This document shows positions 1 through 11,659 of a stretch of 64,000 bases of DNA, in pieces. A program made the position numbers and the translations under genes. Numbering within the stretch: the stretch's first letter is position 1; every line of letters begins with the position of its first letter. Source of the DNA: Sipunculus nudus (Eukaryota; Annelida; Sipuncula; Golfingiida; Sipunculidae). The stretch is from positions 39,685,558-39,749,557 of the forward strand of contig CM049310.1 of assembly GCA_026874595.1 (NCBI GenBank), given 5' to 3'. The notes beneath the pieces were generated by a model. The model did not search any database. It saw only the letters and a program-made list of their open reading frames with translations, and had not been told where the DNA came from.

Positions 1-119
1 ATGAGTAATCTTTACTGGGCTTGCCATACAGAATAAATTGGGTGATATGTCCATATCTTGTTCGAGGTTGTGAAGGTGTATGCGTCTTTCATAATTGTAT
101 ATAAACCACACTCAAGGAA

Positions 120-220
120 AACATGAAAGGCGTTTTCTTTTATGAATCCACATCTACAGGAAGGATTGTCAATGATGTGACGTTGTGTTAAGTGGTAATT
201 TAGATAATAATGGAAATGTT
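120..220 (+). repeat. Upstream segment of an interspersed repeat, second copy at 4.33 kb
   Basis: This segment is nearly identical to 4334-4424, sharing the stretches around CATCTACAGGAAGG and GATGTGACGTTGTG. In the 4.33-kb copy it is joined directly to the sequence found here at about 1330-1425, so 1.1 kb lies between the two halves here but not there. Bases 1-119 show nothing I can assign. Confidence 0.75.
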
Positions 221-429
221 GTGCCCTTCACCATATATATGACAGAATAGGGGTGTTAAATTGTTAGAGTATATAAAATGGAGGGCAATTTTTCAAAAAG
301 TAAAAAGTTCATGTATGGATCTAGATACAGAGAGGATTAACTCAACGGAAGAAATTTCTAGTTTTACTTTAGGTGAACTTGATAATGGTAAAGTATTAGA
401 TCTAAATTTCTTTAATTAAAAAAAAAAGA

Positions 430-1012
430 TTTATGAAATATTGGTCAGCTCAGTAGATTCTACATGTAAACACATTGTCCCAAGAATTTTTAGATTTTGT
501 GATACATTTTATTTAGAAAATATTGACTGGAAAAAAGTCTTTCAGCTAGCATTCAAAGTTTGTATAGATACTAAAACCAGATGTTTTCAGTTTATTGCAC
601 AATATTTCAGCTAATAATTATTGGTTAAACAAATGGGGAATAATAGAAAATAATCTCTGTACATTTTGTCAACTGGAGACTGAGACTGTTGAGCATCTAT
701 ACTGGTCTTGTTCATGTGTTCAACACATTTGGCAGATATCAATAACTATCTATTCAGAATCTGAGCAAAATTATATTCTGGACAAAAATTGATGTAATCT
801 TGGGGAATCTTAATTTTGGTGTTAGTATCAATTTATTCATTATCTTAACCAAGTGTTACATTTATCAGAGCAGGCAACAGAATCAAAATCTATCATTTGA
901 CAGATTAAAAAAATACCTGAATAATATTCGAAATATTGAATTCAGTATATTTGTGCGAAAAGGAAACACAGATCTTTTCTATGACAGGTGGCACTCAATT
1001 AAGGTATAACAT
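430..1012 (+). pseudogene. Non-LTR retrotransposon ORF2 C-terminus with zf-RVT-like motif, decayed
   Basis: Conceptual translation gives the pattern typical of the end of LINE ORF2 proteins. A segment with WKKVFQLAFK and TRCFQFIAQ (about 525-590) is followed, after a frameshift near 590, by NNYWLNKWGI and then LCTFCQLETETVEHLYWSC (about 655-710). The C-x2-C ... H-x4-C spacing with ETVEHL is the zinc-knuckle-like tail (zf-RVT) seen downstream of reverse transcriptase in LINE families. Further reading frame continues to about 1010 with stops between pieces. The RT domain itself is absent upstream, so this is a 5'-truncated, frameshifted relic. The exact LINE clade cannot be fixed from this part. 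Confidence 0.72.
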
Positions 1013-1315
1013 TTTGTTGAACTAATTAGAGAAGTATAACATATTATTTACACAAACAGTCATGTAAGTGTATAAAGCTTGTTTTTTTTTTTTTGTTGTT
1101 TTTTTTTAAACTGCTATGGTTATTTGTATATACATAGTAGTATACATCAGTATACTCATGTAAACCCATATATTTTGTCGATTTGTATTGTCTTGCTTAG
1201 TATGTAACGATGTATTTTGTAGTTTTGAACAAACAGGTGTACAGGACAACAAAGAGGAAGATTTTCCTAGTCTATGTATTGTTTTTGGAAATAAAAATTC
1301 ATTTAAAAAAAGTAG

Positions 1316-1444
1316 TAATTTAGATTGCTACATTTCAATCTTAATCTTGAATGAAATATTTAACATTTTCTTTTCCCAATGAAATAGTACATAGGTGGTT
1401 TCAAGTTTGTTTATTAACGTCTTTAAAGATTGATTGATTGATTG
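1316..1444 (+). repeat. LINE 3' end with GATT microsatellite tail
   Basis: Bases 1330-1425 recur at about 4424-4517. The segment ends in a short (GATT)n run at 1429-1444, the kind of tandem 3' tail that marks the end of CR1/L2-like LINEs. It lies about 300 bp downstream of the zf-RVT fragment and plausibly belongs to the same insertion. Confidence 0.6.
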
Positions 1445-2110
1445 ATATACGTTAATTCCTCCAATATATACATCACAATGTTTCATGTGGACAGAAGGTA
1501 AATTAATATTTCGAAACGCAAATTAATTTTAAAAATATATACATAAATATGCATAAACTAATGTGTACACATACACATATCTAATCTAGTGCATCTAATA
1601 CACCCATACAACATATACACACATACATATAATGAAATACATAATAAAATACCTATATATACATTTACATATATACATACATACATACGTACATACATAC
1701 ACATAAACATAAACATACATATACATACATATAATGAATCGCGACACTATAACAACATGAGCTTCTGACACAGCTAAACTAGTACGCACATGAAATATCG
1801 CTTTACATTATACATTCACGGACCAGAGAATGAAAAATTAATAACAAAGCAAAGGTCTTACTTTAGTTAAGAAGTTAATTTCAGGTAGCATAGTTTTAAC
1901 CAATTGTCTTACGAGTTAAATATTCTAGATTCGATCAATTGAGAAGTAAATAAATTTCGTCCACATATAAAGGAAGATTTCATGAACTCCCTCATCCAGA
2001 ATCAAGTCATCTGGTAGCGGTCAACCAAAAATTAATTTTAACCATAAGCTTATGATCCTCCCTGAGCTTAGAAATAAATGCTTCTGACGAAAAGGTCCTA
2101 ATCCGCTGCC
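1445..2110. other. AT-rich spacer with (TACA)n microsatellite
   Basis: There is an imperfect TACA/CATA microsatellite at about 1595-1735. The remainder is AT-rich, and I see no gene, RNA or element in it. Confidence 0.6.
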
Positions 2111-4330
2111 ACATCAAATCACGCAGCTCGTCTAATGAATAGCATCCGAAAAGTACGTGTTCAATTTTATCCCGGAACATTGATCCACATAAAATACATA
2201 ATTCCCTGTCAGAAAATTGAAGATTTGGAGTATAAAATACGTGCCAAATACATAAACATAAATAATGAACCTGGAAAAATAAGAGCGACTATCCAGAAGG
2301 GAGACAGGAACAAACAGGCATAACATCGTAAAATGTACGTAGGCGATCATCAATGGAAACATTTTCCACGTGTATAGATTGTTCAAAAGCATTTATTGCT
2401 TGTTTAACAATACTTTTCCATGCTCGTTTACACGGGAATGATCCGGAGTCGAGATAATGCTAAAAATACCCAATAAGTTGTACTTAGTGAGTATGCTCAA
2501 TATATCGCCGACAAAGCTTCTTCTAGCTTGACGTCTGCAAATATGGACATTAAAGAATCGTGAGATTAATATAGATTTACAAATATTGCCATCTGGTAAG
2601 TAACATAGTATACACAGAAATAACAATTCGTGAATGTCAATAATACTTCCCACGCTCGAAAACCCCATCATGGTCAGAACACAGGTAGTGCTGGTACGCT
2701 TTCCGAACCCTTGTGAAATTTTAAGACAAAACTTAAGGAATCGTTCTAAATCTAGATATTCTGATTCAGGAAGACCACACCTCGCAGCCATACAAGGCTC
2801 GCGGTTAAATAACTGAACGTAACAGTTTCCCCATTGTGATAGGATTCAGTTTAGAATCTCCTGCCTATTTCAGACATAAAGGTGGATCTCCCCTTCCTAA
2901 TCGCTTGCTGTAAACGGTCTTTACTACTACTATTGTTGGCCAAAATAACACCCAGGTGTTTCACACTGCAATCTTGACGATTTTTTTATCACCTAAATAC
3001 CAAGATATAGTATTATGAAGAGCGGCTTTTCCAAAAATCACGATTTTAGTTTTGCTTATATTGTAATTAAACCTCCACATTTTCCTGTTATTTTCACAAA
3101 TATCAAGCATGGACTGAAGGGCTCTTGCGGAAGCAGTCAGTAGACAGACATCGTCAGCCTGGGTTGGAGAACCACAGTACAGCCCTTCCCTTCAATAGAC
3201 CAACCACTATTACGCAACTGTTGAAGAAGGCCATTCACGTACACCAGGTACAGCCAAGGTGATAAAATTCCACCCTTTCTCACCGACTGTATACATCGAA
3301 GGGCCTTGAGGTGACGCCACAAACGCGTACTACTTAACGGCAGTTTTGGTACAGATCGTAAAGAATATACCAGAGTTTTCCATTGATCCCCAATTCATTT
3401 AATTTAAATAGAAGACCATCATGCCACACGACACCAAAAGCTTTTGATGTGTCCAAAAACATGCATATAAATGAGAATTGCGCTTGTTATATTAGCTAAT
3501 GCATTCTTAGACAACAAAGGACGCATTCAAACTTGATAGCCCTTTCTGGTACCCAAACTGCATAGCGTCTGAAAAACCAGACAGAGATCCATTTTGAACT
3601 AAGTGCTAGAAGTATCTTCTCACAAAGTTTAGATATACAGGCAGCAAAGTTATACCACGGAAATCGTTAACGTCATACGTTCTTCTGCCACTAACTTTTG
3701 GTATAACCACTATTACTCCAAGTTTTAAAAGTTCAGGGGTGAACTCGCGACAAAACATGGCGGAAAAAGACTATATAGGTGTTTTTTTAAGGAGCGGCCC
3801 CCCAATTCATAATATGCTCATTAGATATATTATCATGATTGCAAGCCTTTCTTTGATCTAGTGTTGCAATGGCCGAGAACACTTCCTCAGAAGTGATGGA
3901 TTCGTCGAGAATGGGGGTCAGGTGCCTGTATTCATTTTTATTTTAGACTTTACTGACTTTTCTATATTTCTTAAATGATCGTCATCGAACTCTGGGCTAT
4001 AAAGAGGGGAGTACTGATCAGAAAAGTGGTCTCTCCATGCATGCAAGATTTCCGTCCGATCACGTAACATTGATCCATTAAATAACAATTCGGACGGCTG
4101 ACAAGACTTCTTGCCGGACCTTTGTTCCATGAAGGGCCAAAAGGTAGCATCATTCTTATCTGCTAGTTTATCGATTTCGTCACAGTCCTGCCTTTCATGT
4201 ATCAGCTTAAGCTTTCGCGGCTTTTTTCTAAATAGCCGTTTGGCCTCTTTATACCTACGGAAGTCAATATCACCAGTGTCATGCGATTTGCCGTTCAATA
4301 ACCACGATTTTCGCATATTTCGCATTTCTT
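2110..4330 (-). pseudogene. Degenerate LINE ORF2 (pre-RT region, RT, C-terminal part)
   Basis: Read on the minus strand, this is one badly decayed non-LTR reverse transcriptase. At 4325-3918 an open stretch of 135 codons has the pre-RT pattern RRYKEAKRLFRK, DEIDKLADKNDATFW and ILHAWRDHFSDQYSP. Around 3460-3400 comes FLDTSKAFGVVWHDGLLFKL, an RT block close to the usual D-x-SKAFD-x-VWH. At 3290-3200 follows RKGGILSPWLYLVYVNGLL, the RT GG-LSP block. A later segment with KHLGVILANN marks the region after RT. Many stops and frame changes separate the blocks. The same family seems to recur at 44.2-45.5 kb on the plus strand. Confidence 0.8.
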
Positions 4331-4333
4331 TGT

Positions 4334-4517
4334 GAAAAAAATGAAAGGCGTCTTATATCATAGATCCACATCTACAGGAAGGATTTTAGATGATGTGACG
4401 TTGTGTTAAGTGGTAATTTAGATTCAATCTTAATCTTGTATAGTATATTTAACATTTTCTTTTCTCAATGTAATAGTACATAGGTGGTTTCAAGTTTGTT
4501 AATAAACGTCTTTTAAG
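4334..4517 (+). repeat. Short repeat copy lacking the 1.1-kb middle of the 0.1-1.4 kb locus
   Basis: This copy matches 124-220 and then immediately matches 1330-1425. The two halves in the longer locus are each bordered by AGTRGTAATTTAGAT (about 190-206 and 1311-1326), so a deletion between direct repeats can explain this copy. Confidence 0.72.
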
Positions 4518-4524
4518 TGCATGT

Positions 4525-5225
4525 ACACTGTTACTATTTTGTATTTGAGGTTATTCCACTTAGTGATAGTATCGGGTAAGAATGATTTTTGATAAAGTGA
4601 TGTGTTAGCATGAACAGATCATGGTATGTAAATAATGGTATCTTCAGCAGATAATTTAATGTGACTAGTGATGTTGTTTGCAAGATCGTTAACGAATACC
4701 AGGAAGAGGCCCCACAGGTGAATCCTTGTGTCACTCCTTCTGCTGTGTATGCCCAATTAGAAAACTCATGATCCATAATCCATACCTTATCGAAAGCTTT
4801 ACTTATGTCAAGGAACACCGCTCTTACTTCTTTGTTGTTATCAAGTGACTGACAAATATAGATCTACGAGTTGTTAAGTGGTTTTATCGCCTGGTATGAA
4901 GCCTGACTGATGAATCGAGAAACAGGAGTTTGCTACGAGAAAATTATAACTTATTCTGTACAGTATTTTTTCAAAATTTTGCAGATGCAAGGAAATTAAA
5001 GATATTGGTCTATAAGGGATTTGATTTGTCACCTTTTTTATAAACTGGTGTCACCCGCCATCTTTCCATTGTACTCGCAGTTCTTCTGACATTAGGGATG
5101 AGTTAAAAAATCGATAGAGTGGAAAGCTTAGTTCATGTGAACATTCACTTAGTAAGTATGAAGAAATATTATCAGGGCCTGGTGACTTATTCTTATCTGA
5201 TGTATTCTAATGTATTCAACTAGTG
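4525..5225 (-). pseudogene. Non-LTR reverse transcriptase fragment, CR1/jockey-like
   Basis: The minus strand shows an ordered series of RT motifs: NKSPGPDNISSYLL (about 5190), YRPISLISL (about 5020), FEKILYRI (about 4975), HQSGFIPGDKTT (about 4900), and VFLDISKAFDKVW (about 4820-4780), followed by a degraded GVTQG block. The order matches the fingers-palm part of CR1/jockey-type LINE RTs. Stops and frameshifts interrupt it. Its motif wording differs from the neighbour at 2.1-4.3 kb, so it is probably another family. The sequence downstream of the GVTQG block is lost. Confidence 0.8.
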
Positions 5226-5321
5226 TTTTTTATTATTGTTTGTAAACTATGAAGTGAAATTCCATAATATTTTGTATGGTATATAAGTTTCTGCCGAAAT
5301 TAATATATCACTATTTGTGTG

Positions 5322-5323
5322 GC

Positions 5324-5363
<40 letters not shown>

Positions 5364-5425
5364 TATATCACACTTTCTCGACCTTGTCTCTCTCCCCCCC
5401 CCCCCCCCCACACACACACACATTT
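5322..5425. repeat. Compound microsatellite (TA)n, C-run, (CA)n
   Basis: A (TA)n run, a polycytosine run of about 17 bases and a short (CA)n tract follow one another. ORFs through this stretch are simple-sequence artefacts. Confidence 0.9.
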
Positions 5426-5678
5426 AAGCACAGGCGCATGCAAGCACAAACAAATGTGACACACACGTTATATTGGATGACAAAAACAGAGGCAACGTCT
5501 CAGGAATATATTATTTATTTTGCCATATATACAGAACAAAAAGTATCAACATAATTATAACATATTATGTGATATATATTAACAGACATATTTACAGACT
5601 TAAGGCATTAACAGTCTATACATATCACAGGCAATATCACAGTTGTGCCGTCCTGGCGTATAAATTATTCATAGTTAT

Positions 5679-6820
5679 TTATAAATCCCTATAGTCCTGA
5701 CCCATGTCCAGGTCACAGATCAAGTCCAAACTGATATCAGGTAAACAGTCCTCCCAGGATCTGAGAGAGAGGATTTCTTCCAAGAACAACCCACTCTCAT
5801 GGCTGCTCTCATTCTCACTTGGCGCATCATTCTGCCGAGACGAACAACACGTTAACTGTGTGATGTTACCATCTGCCGGTAGAGGGCAGCCTCTGTCTGT
5901 CGTCTGATGCACTTCTGCCGTTGCCAACTTCACAAGTAGAGCTGGTTGTGGCGCCCTTTGGCCTCGCTCCTCTTCAAGAAGTCCAGGAAATTTACTGTAA
6001 TCTATGTGATACTCTGATCCGACCTGGACAGAGAGAGGCTGGTCGACCGACACGGAGGGTTCTGTCGTCTGCTCTGTATATGACGTCATCTTGAGCTTCA
6101 CCATGGACTCGTAAGTTGAATGTGTGATGTTACATTCTGCCGGTAGAGGGCAACATCTCCTTGTGTTATGCCCTGCCTCTGTCGGTACCTTCTTCACAAG
6201 AAGAGCTGGTTCTGGCGCCCTCTCCCCTCGCTCCTCTTCAAGAAGTCCAGGGAATTTACTATAATGTATGTGATACTCTGATCCGACCTGGATAGAGAGC
6301 GGATGGTCTACCGGCACGGAGGGTTCTGTCGTCTGCTTTGCATGTGACGTCATCCTGAAGTTCAACAAGGGTTCGTATTGGCTGTAACAGTAATTCCCCA
6401 TGGCGCTCCCGTAATCTTCATAACTGTATGAGTTGTGACAATGCGAGTCACCCTGGAGAAAGTAATCCCTAGAGAAAGATGTCGTCTGCAAAGGATAACA
6501 CCAACTTGACATGAGTAGAGCTGCCATAGTATGCAAATGAAACGTGGTCTTTCAATAGAATGACTATATAATTTCCAGACTTTCGCTGATTTGATCCTTT
6601 TGACCAATCTGCAGGTTTGTCGTGGTGTACGTCTTGAGGTTCTGAGATCATCTGTTGAGGAATGACGGGAGAAGTATCCTTATATGATGGCTGCTGTCTT
6701 GTGAAGTGCTCAGAGTTTGTCACATCCAGCCACTGAGGAAGCGTTGTTTCAAAGAACACTGGACAAACAAGTGAGTGTGTTGATAACTCATTAACGGCTC
6801 TTAAAAGAACAAAGAGAGCG
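5679..6820 (-). CDS. 3' exons of an unrecognised acidic protein with an 88-residue tandem repeat
   Basis: I do not recognise this protein. The last exon probably runs from 6482 to 5679: a pyrimidine-rich acceptor (TTATCCTTTGCAG) precedes it and the frame stays open to TAA at 5679. It contains two copies of an 88-residue unit sharing QTTEPSV, VGSEYHI, YSKFPGLLEEERG, RAP.PALLVK, CPLPA and NIT. A 264-bp duplication in the DNA underlies this. The C-terminus is acidic and hydrophobic (LEEILSLRSWEDCLPDISL), like an activation or docking segment. A possible preceding exon (about 6820-6632) carries LFVLLRAVNELS and PQWLDV. Joining it through a weak GTAC donor at 6630 keeps phase 0 and gives a 148-bp intron. 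A minus-strand AATAAA at 5519-5514 fits as the poly(A) signal. The 5' part of the gene was not found. Confidence 0.5.
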
Positions 6821-9160
6821 GGGTCGTTGTCGCTATTCAGGCGTGACCGTGGCTTGTCCACTGTGAGGACTAGGCGTTTCAGGTGAGAACCAAACAATAT
6901 TTGATGTTAATTAATACGACATAACAAGGGACTTACGGTTTGACTGAACTGATGCGTGACCAACTAAGGTGTCTAACTTCATTTTCTGTTGTTAACAAAC
7001 TGTCTTTTATCTTCATTTACTTCAAAGACTAAATTTATACTCCTAAGGAATTACAAGAGATTGACCGATTTAATATTAATAATCAAAATCGGGTGTTCAG
7101 GACCGAATCTGACTTTGCAAATGAAACTTTGTAACCCCCCCCCCCCCCTCTATTCCTGACCAGTTGACACCGATTAAGGTGTTTACGCCCAATGATATTG
7201 TGAGGTCTATTATGCCTGTGCCCAAGGTGTTGGCTTCATCGGCGGATCAGAGGATTAACAATACAGGTAGTCCAGGTGTCTGAATACATTTTAATGCTGT
7301 GGTTCCTGAGCCTTAACCATTCACTGAATACACTTGTGATTTGTATTATCAATTATTTATTGTTTAGCATTGATAAATTTTTTTATTCAGGCAGGCTTGT
7401 GCTTACTGTGTCTTCTCTTTCGGGGGGGCCCTGATAAAACAGTCATAATATAGGGTGTTATAATACCTTTAACCTGTAGGGATTGATAATTATTCTAGAA
7501 AAAGGCTGTTTAAGTGATAAACCTATGTATATATTTGAATTGGAAAGATGAAGTAACCAGTATGGTGTAAATACAAAATTGTTTTGTATGTCAAAGTTAT
7601 CGAAGAGTGATAGAGCACACGTTATCATTATTATTTTGAAAAAAATGATTAACACTTGGCCCCAGTCCACAGGTAAAAACGGTGGAACACTTTCTATTGA
7701 ATTGTAGTAAACACAGATTAATTAGAAAGGAATTCGAGGAATAAGTCGGCCATGTACTAAATATTGATTTCGGTAATTTTACATAAAAAGATAGATTGGT
7801 GTTTTTACTGTCAAACGGCGACGTTGTCAATTTAACTGCAGGATTTGCACCAGAAGCATTTTGTAATCGGCTGTGATGCATCATGATTCATTTCATGTTA
7901 ATCTCACTCACTTCTGGACCATAACATTTAAATTGTGTTATTTAATTGTTGTTTTCAAAGTATAGTGCTTCATAAACCCTAGAGGCTGGATGTGTTAATA
8001 TGTATATTTAAATTGGTGAAAAATATGTACAGGTTGCACTTTCGTAAACTACTACTACTACATATTGGTCAAATACCAGAGTGGTTTGACAACTCATTAA
8101 GTCCCCCCTGTAGAACAAAGAGAGCGGGTGTTATCTTAATTATTATTTTCATTGTTATTTATATTTTTATAATTATGGTAAACAAATGATTAACACTTAG
8201 CCCCAGACCACATATTGGAAAAACACCAGGTTCGGTTGATAACTTAATAACTCCTCATAATAGAACAAAGAGAGTGGAAGTGTGCGTGTTACCACTCAGC
8301 CGTGACAAGAGCGATTTATTATCGCAAAGAAACGGATTTGGGTTAATTAATGACGCGCCAGAGGCTCCATGGTTTGACGGAGCTGAAGCGTGAAAGGGCA
8401 AATTCTTATGGTCACATAATACAAGTTACAAACTACGTTTGATCTTATCAACGTTGCAACTTGATCTTACAAATGTTTTGTATCAATATTTAGATGTTTG
8501 CTTGTAAGTCAGAGAGCCTTATGCCATATATGACTTGCCTATGGCGTATCCTTATGCAGGGGCGTATTTACCTACGTTTATAATGTTTATAAAAAATCCC
8601 AATTTTGATTACCTTCCCATTCCAAGTCAAGCGCCCCCTCCCCCAGACTTTATCTGTGAAAAAGTGTTAAATATATGTAATATTTATGTTTTTATGACTG
8701 TATATTTTATTTTTAAAAGTTTTTTATAATGTTTAATATTTCACATTATTTGAACAATGTTTGATATTTAATTATAATGTTTAATTGCGATATTTTTTCT
8801 TTAAAAATTTTTTATTGTTTAATTATTTTTTTATTTCTATGTCTATTATTATAATGTTTAATTTTTATGTTTAATTATAATTAGGTTTAAATGTTATATT
8901 AAATATTTTAAAATTTGTTAATATTTTAAATAAACATTCCTGTAATTTCATTTTTTAATCATAATGCGTAACTGCGATATTTTTCTCTAATTATATTATA
9001 TTGTTTTTATTAAGTTTTTATAATTATTTTTATTTTTATAATATTCAGTTGTGATTTTTTATGTTAATTATGTAAATATTATAATTGATGTTGCCATAAT
9101 TATGGTTTTTATTTCTATCATATATTCCTATACCAGATGTCGGTAACTGGCGTACGGGAG
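6821..9160. other. Intergenic or intronic DNA with decayed segment duplications
   Basis: Pieces resembling the 6.8-kb exon recur near 8110 and 8260 (the GAACAAAGAGAGNGG stretch and the sequence after it). The ATTAACACTTRGCCCCAG segment occurs at about 7648 and 8189. This suggests local tandem duplication followed by decay. A C-run lies at 7135-7148, and 8690-9130 is very AT-rich. I see no intact gene here. Confidence 0.5.
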
Positions 9161-9299
9161 AGAGCTATGATCGCGGGCAAAATAGTAAGGCAATTATTAT
9201 GCAGTCACATTTGGATCGGGGCAGTCAAAGCTCACAAAACTCTAGCCGTGACAACCAGACTCATTAGGCCCTGATATTTGGCTGGTAAGCCTGCTTGAG

Positions 9300-9800
9300 T
9301 CTAACTACAGGCTGTAATGCAAACAATTCTTATTTAATTGATCTTTCATGTTTAACGTTACAGTTCCTAAGGTTGAGTTTACCTTTAAAGCTTGGTCAGA
9401 TCTGACCAAAGTGGTTCAGACCACGATATTCGGCGTTCAGCGCGAGGACGTGACAATCCCATACATATGATGCATGGTACAGATGTGTTGGCTTAATTGA
9501 GAAATAAGTTATAAATTAATGGTCAGTACGTATGGAATTATTAGCATTTACTCTCAAGAAAACAAGATAATTGTTACCACCATCGGCTCATATTTACAGG
9601 CTGGCAAGGCGTGTTGGGAAGGCTTATAAGAGGGTCTATTTTTGGGCGACATTATGAGGGAACCACCATTATTATTAGGTAATTTGCATAGATCCTCCTT
9701 GTAATATGAATGATATTCCCGTTTTGGGTTGTGTCGAATCAGAGGGGAACCCTCACTCCCAGGACTCCGTTAATGGAGGCTGAATGTTCGGGCTTACCTG
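9300..9800. repeat. Interspersed repeat, copy 1 (copy 2 at 53.34-53.92 kb)
   Basis: This interval and 53.34-53.92 kb share several blocks in the same order: the ATTCTTATTTAATTG segment, the GACCAAAGTGGTTCAGAC segment, CGATATTCGGCGTT, the GGCAAGGC.TG.TGGGAAGG segment and the GGTTGTGTCGAATC.GAGGGGAA segment. Divergence is moderate with small indels. No coding motif is visible, so it is likely a non-autonomous element. 9800-10300 shows nothing I can assign. Confidence 0.72.
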
Positions 9801-10301
9801 AGTCGTGTAGAAGCGAAGATCGAGGAATGAATCTATGGTAACAGGTCATATCCTGTATCGCATACAAGTTGGCTGCGTCTAGTAACCTGTGTGAGCCATG
9901 CCTGTATTCACGCGGTCAGAAATTGAACAAACATAGGAAGGGATTTACCAATATGCTGATTTAAAATAAACTTCTCTCACTCCTGTTGATGTTGTTAGGA
10001 AGTATACTAAAAAGGCTAAAAATTAGTCTGGTTTACGTTAATTGACAGTGTACCTGTAAGCCATGAGGCGTTTAAGAAATGACGAAATATCTGTATCCTC
10101 AGTTAAACTATTTTATTATAAGTAAATTACCTGTCAAAGCTGTCATATGCTTTTTTTATACTTGTAATCAGTTTTTTTCCCCTTTTTAAACCTTTTATTG
10201 TTATCTTTTATTGTTATCAAATTCAAAGCGGGCTCGGAATGATGCTTATTACCTGAAATGTCAAATTTAGTGTTTAAAACGTGTAAGCACATGTAATTGC
10301 A

Positions 10302-10305
10302 TTGT

Positions 10306-10346
<41 letters not shown>
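10302..10346. repeat. (TA)n microsatellite at the left edge of TRIM copy 1
   Basis: A pure TA run abuts the element at 10347. A similar run resumes on its other side at 10732, so the element appears to have inserted within a TA microsatellite. Confidence 0.9.
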
Positions 10347-10350
<4 letters not shown>

Positions 10351-10727
10351 ACGAAGACAAATTGTTAAGGGGAAAAATCCTGGGCCAATCCGGGAGTCGA
10401 ACTATGGTCGGTGGCGCACAAGTCCGGCGTACCAACCGAATCGCTAGAAAAGCAAGCTTCACTAGCAGTTCAGTCCGCTTTTAATGGCACCCCCAAGAGT
10501 CACACTTTGGTGAGCTTATTCCCTGGGCCATAAAGTTAAACCGTCACGTTAGACTAGCCCCCATTTTGGGACGAAGGCAAATAAATGACGGGAAAATCCT
10601 GGGTCGAACCCAGGTCGGTGGCGTACAAGTCCGGCGAACCAACCGCTTCGCTAGAAAAGCGAGCTTCACTAGCGAGACAGTTCGGTCCGCTTTTATGGCA
10701 CCCCGTAACACAACAATTTGTCTTCGT

Positions 10728-10731
<4 letters not shown>
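10347..10731 (-). mobile_element. TRIM-like miniature LTR element, degenerate copy 1
   Basis: Two LTR-like units (10347-about 10495 and about 10567-10710) flank a short spacer sharing CACACTTTGGTGAGCTTATT with the better copy at 12.74 kb. The position matching the primer binding site (about 10548-10563) is degraded but keeps TGGGGGCT on the minus strand. Each LTR holds the same tRNA-like promoter boxes as copy 2. One oddity is a 20-bp block at 10712-10731, after the right LTR, that is the exact reverse complement of 10347-10366, making the whole unit a perfect-ended foldback. There is no coding capacity. Confidence 0.75.
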
Positions 10732-10786
<55 letters not shown>

Positions 10787-10820
10787 CACACACATAAATA
10801 TATATATATATATATATTGT
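10732..10820. repeat. (TA)n with short (CA)n, right flank of TRIM copy 1
   Basis: A TA-rich microsatellite continues the one before 10347. Confidence 0.9.
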
Positions 10821-10869
10821 TTACGTGAATGTTATTCTGTATTACTGACTAAAGCCGCTATCAAATATA

Positions 10870-11330
10870 CCCTACGGGGTCCGTACATTGAGTAAAATCA
10901 CCATTTTTGGCTATATTCGCACGGTGCCCGCAAAGTACCCGTACGACTTTCTATATTTACTCGCTGTACGGGCGCCGTGGTGCTGAGCTGGCTGCGCTCA
11001 ATTCTTCCGGCGTTTTCAACTCACCGTAAGCCCGAAGAAAGGCCGTAGACAGCACGTACGGTCGCCTTACGTGATCCGGCCGGTGTCCGTGCGGCACCCG
11101 TACGATTTTCCGGGTAATTTTCCCGAAAATATTCGTACGGGCGCTTTGCGGTGTCCGCCGTTTGTGAACGGGCACTGTCCGATAGCCTTACGGTAGCCGT
11201 AAGGGCTCGATGTGATATGTGGAAAGTCAAATGGCTGCTGTGCGGGGTCCGCACGGCTTCCTTGCGATGTTAATTTTGCCCGTGCGGTGTCCTCACGGTG
11301 CCCTAAATCTGAGCTGTCGGATATATGAAT
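10870..11330. repeat. CG-rich palindromic domain built of CGTACGG-like words
   Basis: The words CGTACG, CCGTAC, GTACGG and GTGCGG recur in both orientations. CCCGTACGA at about 11096 is mirrored by TCGTACGGG at about 11133. CpG density is far above that of the flanking AT-rich DNA. ORFs here look like composition effects. The texture resembles the arms at 11.7-12.3 and 13.3-13.9 kb, and it may be part of a related element. Confidence 0.6.
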
Positions 11331-11659
11331 ACAGCCACATCGGCATATACATATATTATAAACACTGAACCTCTGTGCGCTGAGGCTAACTTCTCTGAAC
11401 GTGTAAAGTGTTTTATTGAACCTTGAAAATTTATTTGAATAAGTATAGCGCTCAGGTTTGGTACTACAATAAATATAATATCAGTAAATGATTTCCAATG
11501 ATCATTTTGTAGTAAAAGTTAATTATGAAAAATCGAATCGTGTTACATAAGAAAAACTTTGATTGTAATATACTGAAAAATATTATTGGTCTCTATCCTA
11601 TTTGACCGTTTCTTATTCTTTAGCTTAATGTTCAACAGCGATATATAAAGCAGGAAATA

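Noticed and set aside
10544-10895. ORFs of 70-109 codons around the TRIM and TA runs
   Set aside because: Ile-Tyr repeats come from (TA)n, and the rest reads through non-coding LTR sequence.
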